DNA of 64,000 nt from a virus. The DNA lies in the IMG/VR virus record IMGVR_UViG_3300019890_000003, positions 1-64,000 of that record. One strand, 5' to 3'. Made by a program: the position numbers and the translations under genes. Shown piece after piece: positions 53,550 through 61,987 of this stretch; positions within the stretch are counted from its first letter, which is position 1; each line of letters begins with the position of its first letter. The notes under the pieces are model-generated. The model saw nothing but the letters and a program-made list of their open reading frames with translations. It was not told where the DNA came from and did not search any database.

Positions 53550-53592
53550 ATGATACGGGGCAAATGCCTTTTGTCAAGAGGCAAAAGCCTAT
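53550..53592 (-). promoter_or_regulatory. Lysis-cassette promoter with two operators
   Basis: Minus strand GGCTTTTGCC just upstream of TTGACA (53577-53572), a 16-base spacer with GGCATTTGCCCC (53568-53557), TATCAT (53555-53550). Same architecture as the 36345 and 41626 promoters. Confidence 0.65.
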
Positions 53593-53687
53593 TATGGTTG
53601 GGCGATGGCGGCAAGGGCGAGCGCTAATATGGTCATCGAAACGCCGATTGCAATCGCGAGGATCTCAGGCCAATGCTCGCCTAGCAA
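53592..53687 (-). CDS. Membrane microprotein, TTG start
   Basis: A 31-codon ORF whose TTG start follows within a few bases of the upstream stop; one helix (LAIAIGVSMTILALALAAIA). No strong ribosome-binding site, so tentative. Confidence 0.3.
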   Translation of the reverse strand: MLGEHWPEILAIAIGVSMTILALALAAIAQP

Positions 53688-54397
53688 TGGGTGACCAAGC
53701 CGGCGTTGACTGTAAAGAATGGGGTTGGCGGTCCGAAGCATGACACCGCCATGGTGCCTTTGACGTTTACGCTCCCGACGTCTAGTGTAAGCATACCTGA
53801 GCTGTGGATGTGGAAGTCGCTAGGCCATTGTTGTAGCCATGCGCTTGATCCATCTGGCGCTTCCCACCAAATGTAATCGTACACCGGCATGCCTATCGCG
53901 GCGCCCGCCTCGAGCGCGCCGTTGGCGAAGACAATTCCGGTTTTGTATTGCTGGGTGTTTGGGGCGATGGCCAAGGCCGTTCCACACTCATGCTCATTTG
54001 CCTGCCCGTTCCCGCAATCGATCAGGAGATTGGTGTTCGTGACTGGATTCCAATTGTATGGGGCACGCCCGGCCACCACCGGCCCTTGGTTGACAAGGGA
54101 GTTTTCCTCGTCGATCAGGCGGCCGGAGCTACCCGGCGTGATGACGCCAAGCGTGTAACGCGCCCAGGCGTTCCCAGAGCCGCCGCCGCTGTTGAGCATC
54201 GCGATCGCGGTGTCGGCGACGGTGTAATTGTTGATGGTTCCCAAAGTTTGCGTGGCGGCCACACTACCGCTCCCCGCCGCCGCGCCAAAATACGCTCCGA
54301 CGAAGGACGGTACCGTGTTGCAAACCGGGGCCACGCATGTTTGTGCGGACGCCGCCGAGCTGAAGAGAGCGGCGAGTAAGACAAAATAACTTCGCAT
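53681..54397 (-). CDS. Secreted structural protein
   Basis: A 238-residue protein with signal peptide (MRSYFVLLAALFSSAASA) and QTCVAPVCNTVPSF just after it. Beta-rich body (YTVADTAIAMLNSGGG, GMPVYDYIWWEAPDGSSAWL, FHIHSSGMLTLDVGSVNVKG) with several Cys. It ends like a fibre tip and stands downstream of other exported fibre proteins. Confidence 0.5.
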   Translation of the reverse strand: MRSYFVLLAALFSSAASAQTCVAPVCNTVPSFVGAYFGAAAGSGSVAATQTLGTINNYTVADTAIAMLNSGGGSGNAWARYTLGVITPGSSGRLIDEENSLVNQGPVVAGRAPYNWNPVTNTNLLIDCGNGQANEHECGTALAIAPNTQQYKTGIVFANGALEAGAAIGMPVYDYIWWEAPDGSSAWLQQWPSDFHIHSSGMLTLDVGSVNVKGTMAVSCFGPPTPFFTVNAGLVTHC

Positions 54398-54402
54398 TGC
54401 GA

Positions 54403-54780
54403 TTAACTACACGTAACGGTGATAGTCGTTGGGGCCGAGGTGCCGGTCGAACTTATCGCGTAGAGCACAAACGTATAGGTCCCTGCCGTTCCCGCGCTCA
54501 TATAAAACAAGCTTGTATTTGGACCGGGATTGGACGCAGTAAAAAGCGGCGGACTCCCTCCGCTAGTGCTGTACCCATAAAACGACGTAACGTTACCGGA
54601 AGCCGTGGCTTGATATGTGTTATTAATCCCGCCAACCACACAATTTGATGTCGTCAAAGGGCTCGTGATCACCGGATTCGTTTGTTGACACACCGGAAGC
54701 GCCGGACCAGCCACGCATTGAGCAAAAGCGGAGGCTGGGGCAAAGAAAAATAGAATTAGCAGACGACACAGTTTCGTCAT
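54403..54780 (-). CDS. Secreted Ig-like protein
   Basis: A 125-residue protein from MTKLCRLLILFFFAPASAFA, a signal peptide followed by QCVAGPALPVCQQTNPVITS, then one Ig-like domain (GGINNTYQATASGNVTSFYG ... GTYTFVLYAISSTGTS). The Cys-pair-plus-VITSP start is the motif also found at 23434 and 25086. Confidence 0.5.
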   Translation of the reverse strand: MTKLCRLLILFFFAPASAFAQCVAGPALPVCQQTNPVITSPLTTSNCVVGGINNTYQATASGNVTSFYGYSTSGGSPPLFTASNPGPNTSLFYMSAGTAGTYTFVLYAISSTGTSAPTTITVTCS

Positions 54781-54790
54781 CACCACCGCC

Positions 54791-57310
54791 TCATAGTTCC
54801 GCCGCCGTAGTTGAAACATTTGTAATACTACAAGTTCCTCCTGCACCGCCTGCGGATAATTGAACATCAAACCAAAGAGCTGTTGATAGGGTTCTTCCAG
54901 TTGTGACTCCAGAAAGAGAAAAAACGCTTATCTGATCTGTGGCGAACGTCGTCTGTTCTGACGCTCCAAGAACCGTTCCAGTAGTGGCCGCTCCGAGTGT
55001 TGGGGCGGTACCAGTTCCGAACCGAAGAGCCACAAAACATCTGTCGTTCGTAAGTGTGTTCGCTACAGAACCGTTTACAATAAATAAGACCGTGCCGGTT
55101 TTTGTCGGAGTGATTGCGCCCGCAAGGCCCTCCATCACTGCTGTTACACTAGAATTCCCACTAGCTGGATTTGATGGGGCGGCCGTACCACCAGAGGTGG
55201 CCAAACTGCATGTCGAGCCAAGGGTACAGGTGACGCCGTTAACTGTCGTGCTAGGATTCGCCAGCTTGGTGTTCGTGACGGCAGCAGAACCTATCGTTGT
55301 CGCGCACGAGCCAGCCGATGTTGTGACATCTCCAGTCAACGCTGGTGTCTGCCCGCAAGCAAGTGAACTCGCAATATTGGAAAACGCTAATGGCGATCCG
55401 CCGATTTGATACGTGCCAGAAGCTAGATTGAGACCGCCGCCAGTGGAAAGCGTAAGCAGCGCGCCATAACCGCCGCCATTAACCTGGCCGCTCCAAACCA
55501 GATTGCCGCTTGGACTAATTGCCCCTTGAACAGGTTGCAGTTCTTCGATCACGTCGACGGTCTGGCTACCGGCGGTCGCGTTGGTCTTCCAACCTTGGCC
55601 CGTGAAGTGCACGCGCGGCGACCATTTCTGAGCACCAACCGTCGCCGCCGTAATATCCGTCAAGAGCAAACCATCGGTGCTAGTGGCAGCGATCGCTTGC
55701 GTGCCAGTGATAGCACCAGAGGTCCCTAGGCTCGTTAAAGTGCCCAAACTCGTCAGGGACGATGCCGTGACGCCGGCCGCCAGAGTGGCACCTGTCAACG
55801 TGCCTGCCGGAGCTATAACCGCGTTCGAGCCTGCCGAGACAATCAACCCCTTCCCGTTAACATTGAAGTTAGGGATAGAAGTCGATGAGCCGAAGGAACC
55901 CACATTCGTGTTAACCGTGGCCAACGTTGTGGCGCAACCAACGGACGTGACATCACCTGTTAATGTACCGCACGCTCCAATGGCAGCGGTGGTCATAGCG
56001 GTAACAAGACCCTTGCCGTTTACCGTTATAACTGGGACAAGCGAGGAGCTTCCGAAGGTGCCTGTATTGGCGTTGACCGTGTTCAACGTGGTAACAAAAC
56101 TATTCGCCGGCGTCGTGAGATCCCCGGACATCGCCGCCGTTTGTAAATTAGTTCCTGAGAATGCGAGCGTCGCCCCGAGCGCCACCGCTCCCGCATTGCC
56201 GATCGAACCGGAAGAATTCCCTACCAGGCTGCTTGCAGCAACCGTTTGAAACTTGCCATAGGTTACGGCGTTCGCCGCGATCGTCGTGGCGCATGAGCCA
56301 GCGCTCGACGTGACGTCACCCGTATTGGCTGGCTCACTAGCGCAAGCGACATTGAATCCAGATGCGGTGGTGCCGCTCGCCAACGTGCCGGTGCCGGTAA
56401 TGTTAGCCTGGGTCGCCGCTGGGATTGTCGATGAAATCGACGGGACTCCGCCAGCGCCCGTAATGAGCACGCCGTTGTTCGCCGTCGCAAGCCCGACGAC
56501 GGTTGTCCCGGCCGCGTTGTACCAAGCGAGCTGATTGATCAATGCAGACGTTACGGTGCCGCCACCGCCGCCAACCGTGCAAGCGCCACCGGCATCGATG
56601 AAATTGCCGCTTGCATCGATCGAGACGCAGTGACCGCTGGTAAGGGTGCCTGTCGCTGTAGCAAAGGTGGTCGTGCTACCAGAGCGCGTGCCAAAAGCGA
56701 CATTCGAAGTTCCCGCCCCAATCAATGGGGCATTAGCCGTCAGAGTCGCGAGACCGGTGCCGCCATTAGCAACGGAAACCTGCCCTGTCAGATCGGTGGC
56801 CGGGATCGCCGGAAGATCGGCATTGACGAGCGCGCGGAATGTGGGCGTCCCTGTCGAGCCACTCGGCGCGGCGAACACCTTGTTTGTTGTCTGTGTTGCG
56901 AGCGATACGGCAAACGTGCCAGCGCCGGTAATAGGGGATCCGCCGACGGCCATAATAGACGGGACCGTCATAGCAACGGATGTTACAGTGCCGCCGCCTG
57001 TAAGGGATATGCACCCAAGAACTCCGCCATTGTTGTATAAGCCAAATCCGTTCGTGCAAGCGCCGGTGATCGGGCTCCCAACCGTCAGGCCAACGGCTGA
57101 TCCATTTACGAAGAAGCCGCCCGAAACATTTATGGTGCCGATACCCTTTTGGCCGCCAGTCGGCGCGCCCATAGTAAGGCCGCCATTGTTGTAAAAAAGA
57201 GATAGCGACGGCCCGTAATTCCAAGGGTCCGGCGGCGGACCAGGGCCGGTCTGCGCATAGACAGCGCTAGAGAGCGCCGCGAATCCTAGGATTGCGAGGA
57301 CACGTTTCAA
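54791..57310 (-). CDS. Exported long repeat fibre protein
   Basis: An 839-residue protein with a signal peptide (MKRVLAILGFAALSSAVYA). The body is made of short repeats common in phage tail fibres: GDVT...G.C.TTI, TTLNTVNANTGTFGSSS, VNGKGLVTA, SLGTLTSLGTSGAIT. Low-complexity Thr/Ser/Gly/Ala throughout; C-terminal jelly-roll-like region (TKTGTVLFIVNGSVANTLTN). The signal peptide is unusual for a fibre. Confidence 0.55.
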   Translation of the reverse strand: MKRVLAILGFAALSSAVYAQTGPGPPPDPWNYGPSLSLFYNNGGLTMGAPTGGQKGIGTINVSGGFFVNGSAVGLTVGSPITGACTNGFGLYNNGGVLGCISLTGGGTVTSVAMTVPSIMAVGGSPITGAGTFAVSLATQTTNKVFAAPSGSTGTPTFRALVNADLPAIPATDLTGQVSVANGGTGLATLTANAPLIGAGTSNVAFGTRSGSTTTFATATGTLTSGHCVSIDASGNFIDAGGACTVGGGGGTVTSALINQLAWYNAAGTTVVGLATANNGVLITGAGGVPSISSTIPAATQANITGTGTLASGTTASGFNVACASEPANTGDVTSSAGSCATTIAANAVTYGKFQTVAASSLVGNSSGSIGNAGAVALGATLAFSGTNLQTAAMSGDLTTPANSFVTTLNTVNANTGTFGSSSLVPVITVNGKGLVTAMTTAAIGACGTLTGDVTSVGCATTLATVNTNVGSFGSSTSIPNFNVNGKGLIVSAGSNAVIAPAGTLTGATLAAGVTASSLTSLGTLTSLGTSGAITGTQAIAATSTDGLLLTDITAATVGAQKWSPRVHFTGQGWKTNATAGSQTVDVIEELQPVQGAISPSGNLVWSGQVNGGGYGALLTLSTGGGLNLASGTYQIGGSPLAFSNIASSLACGQTPALTGDVTTSAGSCATTIGSAAVTNTKLANPSTTVNGVTCTLGSTCSLATSGGTAAPSNPASGNSSVTAVMEGLAGAITPTKTGTVLFIVNGSVANTLTNDRCFVALRFGTGTAPTLGAATTGTVLGASEQTTFATDQISVFSLSGVTTGRTLSTALWFDVQLSAGGAGGTCSITNVSTTAAEL

Positions 57311-57325
57311 CGGCCTTCTCCAGGC

Positions 57326-57640
57326 TTAATAAACGACGACAGTGAATTTGTGATTGCTCGTGGCGGCGTTCACGAGCGTCGCGGTGACTTGGCCTGGAAT
57401 TAGGTTCCAACTCTGCCCCGGTTGGAGCGCAATGGCCGTTCCATTCGCATTCAAGCCTGGAGACACGCCAGTCGGGTCTACGATAAGCGGCTCTGCCGTG
57501 CCGATACCTTGATCAGAGGCCGTGAGCGGATTCACGATATATCCGCCATTATAGCCAGCCGGCAAGGCGAAGGCGGCAGTTACCGCCGTCCCGCCGGTTG
57601 TGATAAAACTGTGGGCGCCTGCGACTGGTGTTACGGTCAT
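57326..57640 (-). CDS. Small structural protein, homologous to N-terminus of the gpI-like protein
   Basis: A 104-residue beta protein. TAAFALPAGYNGGYIVNPLT, ASDQGIGTAEPLIVDPTGVS and LVNAATSNHKFTVVVY align along their length with residues about 15-105 of the 59445-60554 protein. Probably a free-standing copy of the same module. Confidence 0.5.
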   Translation of the reverse strand: MTVTPVAGAHSFITTGGTAVTAAFALPAGYNGGYIVNPLTASDQGIGTAEPLIVDPTGVSPGLNANGTAIALQPGQSWNLIPGQVTATLVNAATSNHKFTVVVY

Positions 57641-57649
57641 GTTCAGGTC

Positions 57650-58816
57650 CTATTGGTATTGACAACCGGATCCTGATGTACCGGCGACGCTTCCTGGATA
57701 GTAGTTCAAGTTACCGCCGGATAGTGTTTCGATAACGCCGTTCAGGACGCAATCGAATTTCCCCCCGGTCACATTTCCAGCGCCGGTTATCGACGGAAGT
57801 ATTAGACCTTCAAAACCGGCACCTCGAGCGACTACAAAATATTGCACGGTTATTGGAGTCGTTATTACCATCGACGTAGTACCGGCGATAAATCCACCGT
57901 AATTTGCATCAAACACCGCACCGCATCCAGGATTGCATGCCTGACCAGTACTGGATCCAGAGACAGAAATTGTCCCAGAACCTACATTAACACTGGATTG
58001 CTGCGCGAAAACCCCATCCCCGTAGCATGTTCCAAAAATGATATTGGTAATCGTCAATGCTGTTTGTTGCTGTGCAAAAATACATGCGCCGAGACTGTCT
58101 GCGGGTGTCGAATCGGTCTGTATTAGGGTAAATCCGTTAAACGATTGGCCTGTGACTCCTGTAGCCGTAATGGTAGATGTCGTGCTTGACGAAATTACCA
58201 CAAGGGATGGAGTGCTGACGTTTCCTATCCAATTTACAAACCCATTCCCGCCAACCGGAAGTAGAACGACAGGAGCGTATGTGCCGGTGCCGACATTGAT
58301 GGTGATGGTGAATCCATTAGCATTGTATTTGCTGATGAACGTTGCGGCATGTTGCAAGGTTAGCCAACAGTTAGGTGACACCCCCGTGTTTGAATCGTTT
58401 CCGCTTGTCGCAACACAGAATGTCGTGGGGGCAAAAAGTATCGGTTGAGGTGAGATAGTGCTATCGAGCACATACTCTGTGCCGTCATACACCAATACCG
58501 TCAACTGACCGGCAACCATCTCTTGGCCGCCAAGAACAGTCAGACCGCTCTGAGTTGCCTTTTTAATCGCGGTAGCTGCCGTACCACCAACGGCCGCAGT
58601 TGCCGCCCCCGTGTTCGTCGCCGATGGGAGGAACCGGATAGGGACGCCAACCAAATCGGCGATAGAGGAAACGTTTGGAATGCCGATTACGATAGCGTTC
58701 GCCGTGCCGGTGGTTGTCGCCTGCCACGTTTGCTGCGATATGAATTGCGCGCTCGCCGGTATCGACGCCGCGAAGACAAGCGCGAGGCAAACTAAAATAT
58801 TCCTTATGGTCCGCAT
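57650..58816 (-). CDS. Exported beta-helix spike protein
   Basis: A 388-residue protein with signal peptide (MRTIRNILVCLALVFAASIP, cut near ASA). An N-terminal head-binding-like segment (GVPIRFLPSATNTGAATAAV, VAGQLTVLVYDGTEYVL) is followed by FCVATSGNDSNTGVSPNCWL, the start of a pectate-lyase-like parallel beta-helix. The C-terminus is compact with Cys. Likely tail spike; enzyme activity unproven. Confidence 0.55.
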   Translation of the reverse strand: MRTIRNILVCLALVFAASIPASAQFISQQTWQATTTGTANAIVIGIPNVSSIADLVGVPIRFLPSATNTGAATAAVGGTAATAIKKATQSGLTVLGGQEMVAGQLTVLVYDGTEYVLDSTISPQPILFAPTTFCVATSGNDSNTGVSPNCWLTLQHAATFISKYNANGFTITINVGTGTYAPVVLLPVGGNGFVNWIGNVSTPSLVVISSSTTSTITATGVTGQSFNGFTLIQTDSTPADSLGACIFAQQQTALTITNIIFGTCYGDGVFAQQSSVNVGSGTISVSGSSTGQACNPGCGAVFDANYGGFIAGTTSMVITTPITVQYFVVARGAGFEGLILPSITGAGNVTGGKFDCVLNGVIETLSGGNLNYYPGSVAGTSGSGCQYQ

Positions 58817-59448
58817 CAGTAAACGCCTCCGACGTCCCAGAAATTACTACCGTAATAGGTGAATGACGCCTTCATGTGGTTGACATTCAAGACAATGAAC
58901 GATTGATTTGAAATCGTCATCCCAGCCGGTGCATTGATCGTAACCGGGAAGCCCTGAAAATTTCCGATTAGATCGGAATATGTGATCATTTGGCCGATCG
59001 ACGCGCCGCCAGGCAATGTCGTCGACGAGTTTGCTATGGATGTTGTTCGCTGCAGTCCTATCGCGCCATCGGTTGAGTTCGTTGTGAACACGCCGCTAAG
59101 CGTGATAATGCGCGGCGTGGCCGGGCTGGCGACAGATTGAAGAAAGGACGTCATCTGGCCGGCGGTGAGTTGGTGGATGAAGAAATCTCCAGCCAACCAA
59201 TTTAGGGGCGTCGTGCCCTCTTGGCCACGTAGCATCGTAACGGTGTCCGTTGCGATGGCGGTTACCTGAACAATTTCATTGAGAGTTTGCGTTGCGGCGT
59301 CGATAAGAGTGGCTGCGAAAACCTGTCCGGTACTTGGGACCGGGAACTCAATCCCCGATCCAGGCGCTAAATTCGCGGTGACAGCTACGTTTGTTATTGC
59401 TCCAGCAAGAGTCGAGTTTGCGTTGTTTTTGAATATAAAGGTGGTCAT
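58816..59448 (-). CDS. Tail fibre N-terminal/attachment protein
   Basis: A 210-residue protein: FIFKNNANSTLAGAITNVAV, FAATLIDAATQTLNEIVQVT, VTMLRGQEGTTPLNWLAGDF. This is the common N-terminal domain (FKNNA.T.LA ... RGQEGT....W..GD) of phage fibres that bind the baseplate, with a short distal beta domain. No signal peptide. Confidence 0.65.
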   Translation of the reverse strand: MTTFIFKNNANSTLAGAITNVAVTANLAPGSGIEFPVPSTGQVFAATLIDAATQTLNEIVQVTAIATDTVTMLRGQEGTTPLNWLAGDFFIHQLTAGQMTSFLQSVASPATPRIITLSGVFTTNSTDGAIGLQRTTSIANSSTTLPGGASIGQMITYSDLIGNFQGFPVTINAPAGMTISNQSFIVLNVNHMKASFTYYGSNFWDVGGVY

Positions 59449-60554
59449 GCGAACTCGCCTTTTGCATAGATGTGAACTATAACGGGAGAGAATTGAAATG
59501 GCATCTCAAGCGCACCTGTATCTACTGCCTCTTTAAAGATAGTTGATAGTGGCGGAACCACTTCGCTAACGAATGTTGATGTCACTGAATTGTATGGCCC
59601 AAAGTGATCGTTGTATGCGGCGCCTGGGATTGGGTTATAAACGTGCGATTTTGTGATTGTACGGAAGCCGGAGATAATAGTTATATTCAACTGCTGATTC
59701 ACGCCAAACGTGACACTAATCGAATATGTCGGGCCGTCAAAGTCCGCTCCGTTCTCTCCGAATAAGAACCTTATGATTCTGGCCTTTAGCCACAATGGCG
59801 AAAAATACTTCCCATCACCCTTAAAGAAGTGCCACGTGATGATGCGCTTGAAAATATCATCTGTAGTCGTGGCGACATTGCTAGAGCCAATAAACTGAAA
59901 CCCGTTGTAGGGGTTCTTCTGATTAAAATATTGTGTGTTGTACGGGCCGACAGAGTGAAAAGTGCCGGATGACAGAACTGGGCGCGCGAGCCCATAGATT
60001 CCAGCAGCGACCCAATCGAGGAGGGCGCCAAAGATTTGCGGTTGGGTGTAAATCGGAAGATTGATGGAATTGAACCAATCCACGAACTCTTGTGCATACG
60101 TGTTGTATGCGAGCACAAAAGCCTGGAGGTCGTCATCATCCGTGTATTGCTGATACAGGTAGCTTGGGAGGGCGGTTGTCAGACCGGTCGGACCTGACGG
60201 CGGGAATGATCCAACAAGAGGAGTAAAGAACGGAGGCGCCGGTTGCCACAGAATGGAAGTGAACTGATGACCACTCGTCGCCGCATTGACATAAATGCTG
60301 TTCGTACTGTTCGGCGTGGCAAAATAGAATTGGCCTGGGAGAAGTTCAAACGTCGTTTGGTTGGCGATAAGCCCAGGCGGCCCAACCTCGCTTACATATA
60401 TGGCCTCCGGGATTGCGATGCCCTGATCGCTTGCATTTAGCGGGTTCCAGATAACGCCGCCGGACAACAAGGCATGGATTGCGACAACCGGCGTGCCGCC
60501 AGTTATAATCGCGCTTGCGTTCCCGTGGAACAGATTGACGGGCGCAGACGTCAT
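59445..60554 (-). CDS. Baseplate gpI-like tail protein with extra N-terminal module
   Basis: A 369-residue protein. Residues 1-110 are the module shared with 57326-57640. The rest (LPSYLYQQYTDDDDLQAFVL, AYNTYAQEFVDWFNSINLPI, YNTQYFNQKNPYNGFQFIG, WLKARIIRFLFGENGADFDG) has the tail-protein-I plan that links J to the fibres. Follows the gpJ-like gene directly. Confidence 0.6.
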   Translation of the reverse strand: MTSAPVNLFHGNASAIITGGTPVVAIHALLSGGVIWNPLNASDQGIAIPEAIYVSEVGPPGLIANQTTFELLPGQFYFATPNSTNSIYVNAATSGHQFTSILWQPAPPFFTPLVGSFPPSGPTGLTTALPSYLYQQYTDDDDLQAFVLAYNTYAQEFVDWFNSINLPIYTQPQIFGALLDWVAAGIYGLARPVLSSGTFHSVGPYNTQYFNQKNPYNGFQFIGSSNVATTTDDIFKRIITWHFFKGDGKYFSPLWLKARIIRFLFGENGADFDGPTYSISVTFGVNQQLNITIISGFRTITKSHVYNPIPGAAYNDHFGPYNSVTSTFVSEVVPPLSTIFKEAVDTGALEMPFQFSPVIVHIYAKGEFA

Positions 60555-61987
60555 TAACCCTGTCCGATAACGACAAGCGTGGGATTAGTGAAAAAGAACG
60601 ATTCAGGATCCCCAGCGATTATCCCAGTGCCGCCGATCGGCGACGTGCCAATTCCATTGATCGACACGGCAAACACCATGCGGGTTAGAAGAGCTGGCGG
60701 CAGAACCGATTCAATCGCAGTCTGGAATGTCGCTTGCAACTCAAACAGGTTCATCGGTTGCCCGACCGAAATCGAATTGACATAGGTGACTAGAGCGGGG
60801 TTCCCGAGCTGCTCCACAGCAGCACCGCCGACGAAATTTACGGCCGATGTATTCCATGTGACGACGACGGCCACCGTTTGCTGTGGTGGACTAACGTAGA
60901 TAATATTATAGGTGTCCGGAAAGTCGACTATCGATACGGAATTGTTGCGTAGATTCGGTGTGAGATAGCCGCCGCCGATGTAAACGCTATATCCGACAGA
61001 CGTATCTAGCCCCGTGCTGAAATTCTTCTCATCAATCACCGTCACTGTGAGCGGAACGCCGTTGATTTGGTACATCCCAAGGACATTAAAGGCGGTAACG
61101 ATCTGTCCGTTGGAATAGCCGTGATTTAGTGCCGTCGTGACAACGGCGGGATTTGCCTGCGTGATGTTTGTGATCGACATCACCGATCCAACAATCGTCG
61201 ATGGATCGCCAATGGCTTGGAAAATCGCGAGCGCGACTTGGAAAGTGTCGCCACCGCCAACAATGACCTCCCATCCACCAGTTGTCTGCTGAAGGACAGA
61301 GATCAAATTTTGTTGAACGCCAGGGACATTTCCAACAAGCGTTTTCAGGAAGCGTGGCATTCCCTGACTTGCCGCGAGCCCAGCTTGGAGAACACGCGTG
61401 CGAAATTCCGACTCGGTTTCAGCCGCGAGGCCAGGCGTTCCTGGAGCGGGATTGGTAACGGTTACATTAAAGCCGGATGGAACCGACGTCACAAGTTGTG
61501 TGACCGTTCCGGCTAGAACCGCCCATGATCCAGAGACAGTTCCAAAAGCCGTGACAGGAAGTGAATTTCCGGTGACGGCGCCTATAATTGCCGCTTCTTG
61601 GACAGAATATTGGAACGTGCCGTCTGTGACGAGAAACCCGATGGGGATGATATATCCAGCAGGCCCGCTAAACACCACGTTGACGCTTGTGACGGTAGAA
61701 CCATGAAGGCCCGCATTGTTCCCTAGATATATCTGCCCAAGCTGATTACAGAGGAAAGCGTTTGCACCGAACGGTGTAATTGAATTAAGCAACTCGACGC
61801 GGAACGAATCCATTTCGACGATGGCGGCAACATCGGTGCTGCTGATATCCTCAATAAGCGTGCCAGGCAGGTTCGCCGTGTATCCAGGATTCGTCGCGGA
61901 GACTGATGCGACGAGGTTTTGTTCGATTGTCGTTGGCGGTATCGGCTGAAGGCCTGATGGAGCCATGACTGTGGGGAGTTCTGCCAT
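60554..61987 (-). CDS. Baseplate J-like protein
   Basis: A 477-residue protein: LIEDISSTDVAAIVEMDSFR, AFLCNQLGQIYLGNNAGLHG, STVTSVNVVFSGPAGYIIPI, TESEFRTRVLQAGLAASQGM. The G....L...G...G.....A.G.........G.......I P.G.....G pattern and FR.R are gpJ/gp47 features. Forms the baseplate wedge of contractile tails. Confidence 0.75.
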   Translation of the reverse strand: MAELPTVMAPSGLQPIPPTTIEQNLVASVSATNPGYTANLPGTLIEDISSTDVAAIVEMDSFRVELLNSITPFGANAFLCNQLGQIYLGNNAGLHGSTVTSVNVVFSGPAGYIIPIGFLVTDGTFQYSVQEAAIIGAVTGNSLPVTAFGTVSGSWAVLAGTVTQLVTSVPSGFNVTVTNPAPGTPGLAAETESEFRTRVLQAGLAASQGMPRFLKTLVGNVPGVQQNLISVLQQTTGGWEVIVGGGDTFQVALAIFQAIGDPSTIVGSVMSITNITQANPAVVTTALNHGYSNGQIVTAFNVLGMYQINGVPLTVTVIDEKNFSTGLDTSVGYSVYIGGGYLTPNLRNNSVSIVDFPDTYNIIYVSPPQQTVAVVVTWNTSAVNFVGGAAVEQLGNPALVTYVNSISVGQPMNLFELQATFQTAIESVLPPALLTRMVFAVSINGIGTSPIGGTGIIAGDPESFFFTNPTLVVIGQG

